Of a stretch of 39,261 nucleotides of DNA, positions 31,827-39,261 are shown one piece after another (positions within the stretch are counted from its first letter, which is position 1; the number at the start of each line of letters is the position of its first letter). The position numbers were made by a program, and so were the translations under genes. The notes below the pieces were generated by a model. The model made no database searches, had not been told where the DNA came from, and worked only from the letters and a program-made list of their open reading frames with translations. The DNA is taken from assembly GCA_003646175.1 (NCBI GenBank), contig QNER01000004.1:1-39261 (forward strand), read 5' to 3'. Source of the stretch: Candidatus Parabeggiatoa sp. nov. 1. GTDB taxonomy: Bacteria; Pseudomonadota; Gammaproteobacteria; Beggiatoales; Beggiatoaceae.

Positions 31827-31951
31827 ACGCAATGCTCAATTTTTTTAAGTTATTGAATTTTCAGCATTAAATTTTTTGCGGATACGGGTTCTCAATCCAC
31901 CTGACTCAAAAAATCAATGAGTTAGCAATAAGTATACGTTTCGCATCGCGT
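31827..31951. mobile_element. Short MITE, ACGCGATGCTC family, copy B
   Basis: ACGCAATGCTCAATTTTTTT...TTTCGCATCGCGT, flanks caatta/caatta. Confidence 0.65.
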
Positions 31952-32533
31952 CAATTATCAATTATCAAAAAATCCGTCCCCGGAAGACAAAAAGCTGTAC
32001 TTGTCACGCTCAATAATATCAACAATACGTTACAATTTTAGCGAATAGCGAATAGCGAATAAACATTATGTAAAATTATCAATCAATTATGTCATATTTT
32101 GTAGTGGTTAATAAGATATACTTACCACCGTCATAAATTGAGCTTTTTTTTTTGATTTTCCAAAAATTTAACGAAGGGGAACGAAGTGCCCTGAAGTGTG
32201 TATATATGAACATTCGTAACTACTCAGCACCGAAGTGTGCTTATTATTATAGCCTGTGCTTTGAAAAGGTGCAGGTGTTTCTGATTTAAAGCCCTTGTCT
32301 TTGCGCATTAAAATGGGCGAAAAGGGCGCAGCGCCCAGAAAGGGCTGAGTAGTTACGAACATTCGTCATTTTTTTGCCTGAAGCTTATGGATTTCTGCCT
32401 GAAGATTATGTTCAACATCATATTGACTCCTACAATTATGTCTTATGCTCTGATAAAACTTTTTTTGACGTTAAACTACAACTACAATAAATTCAGCACT
32501 TCGCTTATAACTGACTGAAATATAACGTAATCC

Positions 32534-32655
32534 ACGCGATGCTCAGCTTTAATTGCTAAGTTATTGATTTTTATGGTATGTGGATATCGCAGCGCGTCTC
32601 CACCAAAAATTTAATCCTTAAAGTTCAAAAACTTAAAAAAAGTTGAGCATCGCGT
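32534..32655. mobile_element. Short MITE, ACGCGATGCTC family, copy C
   Basis: ACGCGATGCTCAGCTTT ... AAAGTTGAGCATCGCGT, flanks gtaatcc/gtaaccc. Confidence 0.65.
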
Positions 32656-33555
32656 GTAACCCTCTTAATCTGATCCATTCGATATTCTCTATTTGCAAAT
32701 GTATTAAAATTTTAAGGAAAATCAGGAAACTCAAGTGCGGCAAAATGCAAAATAAATTTGCTACCCCCCATTCGTTTCCCATCGGGTACAATATCACAAA
32801 CTATCCAAAAATAACCACCACTTTGATAAGATAGCGGCTTTGGGCATTTTTTTTGTCATTTAGGTCAACTTTAATCCAATTTACTTTTGGTTTCATATTT
32901 CCTCCGAAGTTTTATTCCTCAATCTTCGGACACTTTTTGTAACTCATTGTTATTTTAGACTTTCTTCACCTACGTTTGAAAAACCTTTTTTTTATTTCAA
33001 TGACTTACAAATTTTATGTCGCTGATTTTTCAAAAACTGTCCGAAGTCTTGATTCCTGATTTCTTGGTTCCAGTTGGAGCCATGCAAAAACTTTCGCGGC
33101 TTCCTTAAAACTGTACTGAACTTACCACCTATCAATTTTCAAATTCGAGGGTCTAAAACACACAACGTTACACCGTGTTTTGTCTAATAATATATAAAAA
33201 TCCTATACTGACGAAGTGGTACTCTGTGCTACTCTGTGTTCTCTGTGTTCTCTGTGTTGAAAAATAGCCTTTTTTACAAACGGATAGGTGTTAAGCTGTA
33301 CTGAATTTAACTCTTTTCTCAATTTCAATAATATGGTATTATCCGCCCGTCACAGCATTTTCAAGTAGGGCGGGTAGAACATCAAAACGCCCACCACTTG
33401 TGTGTGCTACAAGGTGAGTTTCGTTACGCTCTACCTACTTGACGCAATGCTATTGAAAATGTTTCGCTACGCTCTACTCACCCTACGGCAACGCTATTCG
33501 TCAATTACTAACTACAAATTGAGGCCACATTCTCAATTGACTCTAAGGAGAAAAT

Positions 33556-34992
33556 ATGTTCAAACGTGTGAATGCCATTATTTGGCTTTTTCTGAGCGGG
33601 TTTTATTGCTTCCCGCTCTTTGTGGGTGCCGCCGAGGCGGAAAACGCCAATAAACCGGTGCCAGCGGCTGCCCAAGAAACACAAGCCACGGTCACAAACA
33701 AGAAGCCGGTGCCGGTTGCAGCCCAAGAGCAAACCACGGCTAAACCGGTAGCTCAACAAAAACCGGTGAAATCACAAGTCTCATCTCAATCACAAACAAG
33801 TGTTGATGATGAAATCAGAAGGCTCTCTCAAGAAGTGAAAATACTTCAATTGGAGCAGGCCAAATTGAGCCTGGAACATGAGAGAGAATTGTTGAAACTC
33901 CAGCAAGAAAAGGAAAAACTTGTGTTGGAGAATGAATTGCGTTCTGCTAAGGAAACCCATTTATCAGCGGAGTTAAACGCGACCAAAGCGCGTCTTGAAC
34001 TGGAAAATGCGCTCCAAGAGCAAAAGCAAGCGCAACAGCAGGCCTATATTGATGCTGAGCGAAACAAGCTGGCAATGCAAAACGCCCTTCAGGAAGAACG
34101 GAATAGGCAACGGGAATTGCAATTTCAATCGGAGCGGACCGAATTTGAATTTAAAATACTCAAGTTCCACTTCGAGAGAGAACTGTTGGAGGGAAAAATT
34201 GTCAAACGGTCCCAAACTGAAGAATGGGATCAGCAAGTCAACAAACCAAAAGAGTATTTAAAAGAACCCTTTGTTGATGGACACTTGATTATCAGCGACA
34301 GAAGGATTGTCTTAGATGACCCTATTTTGCAGGGAACCGCTGATTACATTGTTGAACGAATTCAGTATTTCAACAATAAAGATACTGAATACCCCATTTT
34401 TATCATCATCGGTTCTTGCCCTGGCGGCTCAGTCATGGAAGGCACCAGAATTCTCAAAGCCATGGAAAAGAGCCGTGCCCCGGTGTATGTGGTGGTAAAA
34501 TCATTCGCAGCGAGTATGGCAGCTGTCATTACCACCCTAGCTGAGCGTTCTTATGCACTGCCCAATGCCGTTATGATCCACCATCAACCTTGGACTTTTT
34601 CTGTGGGTAACGCGGTCGAACAGCGTGAGAATTTGAAAATTCTTGATGAATGGTCAAAGCGTCTCATGCAACCGGTGGCGGATAAAATGGGCATCACCAT
34701 ACAAGAGTTGGTTGAGAAAATGTATCAACATAACTCCCTTGGTGACTGGTTTGAATTTGCCGATGCTGCTACCCAATTCAAGTGGGTGGATTACATCGTC
34801 GAAGACATTAGAGACACTTCTTACACCAAGCAACCAGCGGATAAAGAAGGGGACGATGGGACTTTCCAGTTTATGGCACGCGCACGCCATGAAAAAATCG
34901 ATCCGCAAGGGCGACGCTATGTGAAAGTGCCCCGCCTTAGACCATTGGACGTGTACTTTTTGTATAACCCGGATAATTATTATCGCTATTAG
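33556..34992 (+). CDS. Exported coiled-coil ClpP-like serine protease
   Basis: N-terminal signal-peptide-like MFKRVNAIIWLFLSGFYCFPLFVGAAEA; Ala/Pro/Gln linker; ~130-aa charged coiled coil; ClpP-like GSCPGGSVMEG, KSFAASMAAVITTLAERSYALPNAVMIHHQPW. Confidence 0.85.
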   Translation: MFKRVNAIIWLFLSGFYCFPLFVGAAEAENANKPVPAAAQETQATVTNKKPVPVAAQEQTTAKPVAQQKPVKSQVSSQSQTSVDDEIRRLSQEVKILQLEQAKLSLEHERELLKLQQEKEKLVLENELRSAKETHLSAELNATKARLELENALQEQKQAQQQAYIDAERNKLAMQNALQEERNRQRELQFQSERTEFEFKILKFHFERELLEGKIVKRSQTEEWDQQVNKPKEYLKEPFVDGHLIISDRRIVLDDPILQGTADYIVERIQYFNNKDTEYPIFIIIGSCPGGSVMEGTRILKAMEKSRAPVYVVVKSFAASMAAVITTLAERSYALPNAVMIHHQPWTFSVGNAVEQRENLKILDEWSKRLMQPVADKMGITIQELVEKMYQHNSLGDWFEFADAATQFKWVDYIVEDIRDTSYTKQPADKEGDDGTFQFMARARHEKIDPQGRRYVKVPRLRPLDVYFLYNPDNYYRY

Positions 34993-35085
34993 TGTAGGAT
35001 CGCGGAAGGATCCATACCTCTGGATTCCTGCTTTCGCGGGAATGACAAAACCTGACAGGGCAGTCATGTTTGCTACAGCGGGAAT
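34993..35085. repeat. Dispersed hairpin repeat 3' of the ClpP-like gene (GGATTCCTGCTTTCGCGGGAATGAC type)
   Basis: ctctggattcctgctttcgcgggaatgac ... gctacagcgggaatccagc; translates to the common spurious VIPAKAGIQ on the minus strand. Confidence 0.6.
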
Positions 35086-35348
35086 CCAGCTATCCTGGCA
35101 GAAAAACAGCGGAGATTAGGGATTTTTGGTAGGGTAAATAGAGCGTAGCGAAACCCACCTTATAGAGACAATGCAGCAAATAAGATATACTGATAGTACA
35201 ACGGATTTGGGGTATAAACGGATTTTTATAGGCGTAACTCAAGGGTTGTGCGTTTCTTGAAACAAAGACGTTTGTTAAGTCACCGATTTTTATTTTCACG
35301 TTTTTCCTGTGTGTTCCGCATACACTGTTAAAATATGGCTACAAATAC

Positions 35349-35642
35349 ACTGGGGCTGTTGAATGGGATTAATTCAAATTAGGGACAACCATAAAGGATT
35401 GCCCCTAATGGGTCAATCGATATTGTAGGGGCAATCGTGTGTGAGCTTGATTTGATGTAAATATTTTTTGGTAGGGGGCCGGCAATGTCTTTTTATTGTC
35501 CACCATCACCATCTTTGGTGGGCAACAAAAACACGTTGTGGTTACGTCAGCATTATCTACATCAATTGGAGGCCACACTCTATGCAATCCCTTGTGGTTG
35601 CCCTTTTTTTACCTAGAAGCGTTCCCACTTAATGACCACAGT
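35349..35642. mobile_element. MITE-like element (ACTGGGG family) with perfect 11-bp TSD and nested repeats
   Basis: TSD GCTACAAATAC at 35338-35348 and 35643-35653; imperfect TIR ACTGGGGCTGTTGAATGGG / CCCACTTAATGACCACAGT. Confidence 0.78.
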
Positions 35643-35827
35643 GCTACAAATACTATTTCTTCAAAAAATAGTATTTGTTGATACACTGCTTTATTTTCCG
35701 CTACATCCCTGATTCAATAGACAAATTTTATCTAACACCATAAGGTGTGTTTTTTTTGCCTACCAGTCGCTTTTCCCCTATTTACAGCGAAGTCTGCGTT
35801 ACCGTACCAAAAAACGAGAAATTCCAA

Positions 35828-37342
35828 ATGAAATTGTTGAAACTGCGGACGACATTTATTATTGTCGTCTTACTTATCTTATATGGCTCTTTTCAGTGGT
35901 ATAAAGCCTCTGAAAATATTGTACTCAGTAATGGTGCCCGTCTTGAATGGACACCTTGTTGGTTTAAAACCCCATCTCAAACAACCAAGCACATCAGTTG
36001 TGCTTATTTATTTCCGTCTCGGTCGATTCGATTGCCGGTTGTCATCATCAAACAATCATTTTGGAATCGTCAGCCAAGTCCCATTCTTTATTTAAGCGGT
36101 GGCCCTGGCTATGCGACTGGGCTGGCTCAAGAAGATATCGAATTCTGGTTGACATGGCTTGATATGAATAAGTGGCCTCATGATTTGGTACTGTTTGATC
36201 AACGAGGAACCGGATTGAGTCAACCGCAACCTAACTGTCCCGAAGTGATGTCGCAAGTTCCAGAAGTTTTAGGCCAGTCTTTGACATTAGAGAAAGAATT
36301 TTCCTTAGGAAAAACGGCTATTGAGCAATGTTACAAACGTTTACGCGAAAACGGTATCGATTTATCGTCCTACAACACCCTAAATAGTAGTCGCGATGTA
36401 GGTAATTTGATGGAAGCACTTGGTGGCACCGATTGGAACCTATATGGCGTGTCTTATGGAACTCGGTTGGCACTGTCGGTAGTCCGAGAATATCCAGAGC
36501 GTGTGAGAAGTGTTATTCTTGATTCGGTTTATCCGCCAGAAATTAATGAGTTATTAGAAACTCCCTTTGTTTATGATAATGCGTTAGCAACATTATTTAA
36601 GGGCTGCGCGGCTGATGAAGACTGCAACTCGGCCTTTCCCAATCTCGAAGCATCCTTTTTCACATTACTGGCGCAACTTCGTAAAGCACCCATTGAACTC
36701 ATGGTGTCGGCACCTGATTCTGAAAAAAAACTCAAAGTGGTTATCAATGATCACCGCTTTATCAACATGATTTTTCAAGCCCTTTATAGATGGGATTTTA
36801 TTGCCAGTTTACCAGTTGCCATTGAATCGGCGCAGCGCGGTAACTATGAGCCGCTTATGCCGATAGTTGAAGATTTCGTGACTTGGTTACTTGATACGAA
36901 TTTTAGCGATGCCGTGTATATGTCAGTCGAATGTTATGATGGTTTTCCAGAAACAACGCGGAACGAATTTATGGCGCAGGTAGCACGATTTCCCCGCGTC
37001 AGAGAATTTGTCGAAAAACAATGGGATTATAAATTTTGTCGGATTTGGCAAGTTGGACGTGCAAACGATGCCTTCCGTGAGCCGGTGAGTTCAGATATAC
37101 CAGCACTCTTTTTAGCTGGGAAATATGATCCCGTAACACCGCCAGTTTGGGCAAAAAAAGCGGCGGCTCATTTCAGTCGTGGGCATGTTTTCGTTTTTCC
37201 AGGGATTGGGCATGGCGCGGTGGATAGCGATACTTGTGCGCCGCAACTTGTGCGAGAATTTTTGCAGAACCCATTGCTAAAACCACAGCATGAATGCCTT
37301 TCATGGCTGAGTACACCAGATTTTGTAGTTGATGTAGAATAA
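35828..37342 (+). CDS. Alpha/beta-hydrolase peptidase (proline iminopeptidase / tripeptidyl aminopeptidase-like), membrane-anchored or secreted
   Basis: N-term hydrophobic TTFIIVVLLILYGSF; LYLSGGPGYATG; DLVLFDQRGTGLSQP; NLYGVSYGTRLALSVVREYPERVRSVILDSVYPP; C-term LAGKYDPVTPPVWAKKAA...GIGHGAV. Confidence 0.88.
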   Translation: MKLLKLRTTFIIVVLLILYGSFQWYKASENIVLSNGARLEWTPCWFKTPSQTTKHISCAYLFPSRSIRLPVVIIKQSFWNRQPSPILYLSGGPGYATGLAQEDIEFWLTWLDMNKWPHDLVLFDQRGTGLSQPQPNCPEVMSQVPEVLGQSLTLEKEFSLGKTAIEQCYKRLRENGIDLSSYNTLNSSRDVGNLMEALGGTDWNLYGVSYGTRLALSVVREYPERVRSVILDSVYPPEINELLETPFVYDNALATLFKGCAADEDCNSAFPNLEASFFTLLAQLRKAPIELMVSAPDSEKKLKVVINDHRFINMIFQALYRWDFIASLPVAIESAQRGNYEPLMPIVEDFVTWLLDTNFSDAVYMSVECYDGFPETTRNEFMAQVARFPRVREFVEKQWDYKFCRIWQVGRANDAFREPVSSDIPALFLAGKYDPVTPPVWAKKAAAHFSRGHVFVFPGIGHGAVDSDTCAPQLVREFLQNPLLKPQHECLSWLSTPDFVVDVE

Positions 37343-37421
37343 CGATTCGTGCAAGGTTCGCCTGTAACGAAACTAAAACGGCATATGGAGTACAAGGTTG
37401 CCTTGTACGAATGACTCACTG

Positions 37422-37652
37422 ATGTTACGCACATTGCTTCGACTAATCACAGTTTGTGCAATAAAGCGGAAAGTTCCATACCATAATTTTATGAAAGGGC
37501 GAACAAAGTTGGGCTTTCGCTACGGATTGCCCCTACAATATATCAATAAATATAGGGGCAATCCTTTCGAGGCTAAAGTTTTTGCTCGCAAAAACTTTAG
37601 CCTCGAATATGGTTGCCCCGATTGACTCTCGATCGAGCGTTGTGCGTAACAT
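37422..37652. mobile_element. ATGTTACGCAC-family element with internal palindrome insertion
   Basis: ATGTTACGCACATTGCTTC at 37422; GTGCGTAACAT 37642-37652; internal TTCGAGGCTAAAGTTTTTGCTCGCAAAAACTTTAGCCTCGAA (37566-37607). Confidence 0.7.
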
Positions 37653-37659
37653 GAGTGAC

Positions 37660-38778
37660 TCATGTTGTTTCTTCCTCTACGACAGGAAATGTAATCACAA
37701 ATGTTGTTCCTTCACTGACGGTACTTTCAACCTCAATTGTGCCGTTGTACGTTTTAACAATGTCTTGCACAATGTACAATCCTAAACCGGCTCTCTTTTT
37801 GCCGGTGAAAAAGGCCTCAAAAATGTGTTCTACCTCTTCAGGGGCAATCCCGTCACCGTTGTCTTCAACACGAATTGTAACAAAGCCATTTTGCCTGTGC
37901 GTGGCAATAAGCATTTGTTTATCATCTCGCTTGTCTAGTGCCTCACGTGCGTTGGTGACTAAATTGATGATCATTTGCTCGATTTGTACTTTATCAGCTT
38001 GAATGGGTAGCAGATCATCGGCCAAGTTTTTGGTTAGTGTGATATTTTGCTGAAATCCTATCAGTGCATCTTCTATCGCACTATTGACATCCACCAGCTC
38101 CGTTTCTGTCTTGGGTTTAGGCTCATTAGAGAGTCGGTGTATATGGTGGATAATTTTTTCCAATTGCCGAGCAGTGGTGGCAATTTCGTTCAAGCCGGTG
38201 GCAATCTTTTGCGAATCAATAGACTCACCGTGCATATCTTCTTGGCAATTTTCGATTGTGCTGAGAAGATTATGCATTGGCTGTCTGATTTCATCGGCCA
38301 ATTCTGATGCCATCATACCTATCGTTGCCTTATGTTGATAGTGCAACATCATCGCTTTTTGTTGATTCACTTGCTTTTTTAATTCTACTAAATGGCGATA
38401 ACGGTTAACGCGAGTAATCGCGTGGATACGAGCTTTTAATTCAACATAATCGACGGGTTTGCTTATGACATCATCAGCACCTGCTTTAATACCGCGTAAG
38501 CGTGAACCACGATCTGTAAGGGCGGTTACCATTACGATGGGTAACTCCGCTAAATGAGGATCAGCACGCAAACGCCGACAGACTTCAAACCCATCTATAC
38601 CCGGCATCAGCACATCAAGTAACATTAAATCGGGTGTTAATTCTGCGGCTTTTTCCAGTGCTTCTTGCCCACTTGCGGCAAATGCTAAACTATAACCTTC
38701 TGCTGACAACAAGAATTTAATCGTCTCCCGAACATGGTTGTCGTCATCTACAACTAAAATGGTGCTTTTTTCAGGCAT
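37660..38778 (-). CDS. Response regulator receiver fused to histidine kinase (REC-HisKA-HATPase)
   Basis: ILVVDDDNHVRETIK...LMLLDVLMPGIDGFEV...K of VISKPVDY; H-box region ASELADEIRQPMH; N-box NLVTNAREAL; VEDNGDGIAPEE; KRAGLGLYIVQDIV. Confidence 0.92.
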   Translation of the reverse strand: MPEKSTILVVDDDNHVRETIKFLLSAEGYSLAFAASGQEALEKAAELTPDLMLLDVLMPGIDGFEVCRRLRADPHLAELPIVMVTALTDRGSRLRGIKAGADDVISKPVDYVELKARIHAITRVNRYRHLVELKKQVNQQKAMMLHYQHKATIGMMASELADEIRQPMHNLLSTIENCQEDMHGESIDSQKIATGLNEIATTARQLEKIIHHIHRLSNEPKPKTETELVDVNSAIEDALIGFQQNITLTKNLADDLLPIQADKVQIEQMIINLVTNAREALDKRDDKQMLIATHRQNGFVTIRVEDNGDGIAPEEVEHIFEAFFTGKKRAGLGLYIVQDIVKTYNGTIEVESTVSEGTTFVITFPVVEEETT

Positions 38779-39074
38779 AATTGCTCTTCTTTATTTTGAG
38801 ATTGGGTAATAAGTAGGGCTATCCTTAGTAAGTACAACGAATCCCAGAAATACACGAATAGTGCATTCGATGAACTGAAGTTCCCATACTATCCCTAGAT
38901 TCCGGCTGTAGCAGAAATCTAGTCAATCCGCTTTCGTGTAAAAGGAGGATACTAAAGTCAACACCCTTGCACAGAAAATTCGTTGGCATTATTGATTATT
39001 TCGATGTTGGCTGTTGATAAGACTTTAATACAAATACTAATTATATGGATAAAATGACAGTACTTAGTAGAATA

Positions 39075-39212
39075 ATTTTAGATTTGGTTTTCATTATTTC
39101 ACAATTCACAATTAGCAGATATTTTTGGTGTACAAAAATAATTAGCCGTGAACACAATTCACAATGATTTTAGATTTTATTTTCATTACTTCACAATTCA
39201 TAATTCACAATT
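39075..39212. repeat. Degenerate ~40-bp direct repeat plus acaattcacaatt short-motif runs
   Basis: ttttagatttggttttcattatttcacaattcacaatt vs ttttagattttattttcattacttcacaattcataattcacaatt. Confidence 0.55.
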
Positions 39213-39261
39213 ATGATGGCATTTTGATATTATGTCACATTTTTTTAAATGAACAGTGAAA

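Noticed and set aside
32041-32062. gcgaatagcgaatagcgaataa and attatgaattatgaattatgaat (4947-4970) as CRISPR-like arrays
   Set aside because: Immediate short tandem repeats with no unique spacers; no cas genes in the window
33217-33262. ctctgtgttctctgtgttctctgtgttg run
   Set aside because: Simple 9-bp microsatellite; no evidence for phase variation because it is not in a CDS or clearly in a promoter
34654-35067. 137-aa minus-strand ORF with FVIPAKAGIQ
   Set aside because: VIPAKAGIQ is a well-known artefact of translating the dispersed GGATTCCxGCTTTCGCGGGAATGAC repeat; the rest is antisense to the ClpP-like gene

Overview
The window looks like a repeat-rich, low-GC gammaproteobacterial chromosome segment. 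The style suggests a large sulfur bacterium (Beggiatoaceae-like), but that assignment is inference only. It has four parts. (1) About 2-17.5 kb: an accessory lipid/polyketide locus with a SAM methyltransferase, an SDR, a B12-type radical SAM protein, a CNB-CPBP fusion (cyclic-nucleotide sensor plus intramembrane protease), a frameshifted Cys-rich membrane protein, a single-domain AfsA-like hotdog protein and a 2042-aa FAAL-ACP-KS-AT-(degenerate MT)-ACP megasynthase. A decayed second copy of the CNB-CPBP gene follows. (2) About 17.6-30.2 kb: an amidohydrolase, then a minus-strand surface-glycan block (sulfotransferase, pyruvyltransferase, GT2, polysaccharide deacetylase, formyltransferase-like protein, PMM/PGM, Pgm). 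(3) About 31-37.3 kb: a frameshifted macro-domain gene, an exported coiled-coil ClpP-like protease and an alpha/beta-hydrolase peptidase. (4) 37.66-38.78 kb: a REC-histidine kinase hybrid whose H-box His reads as Asp. Intergenic DNA is full of MITE-like and palindromic elements. Several are nested, and three carry perfect 11-bp target-site duplications. Main candidate for a new system: a non-reducing FAAL-PKS that could make a beta-ketoacyl thioester, divergent from an AfsA-like enzyme, a family that condenses beta-ketoacyl chains in gamma-butyrolactone signalling.
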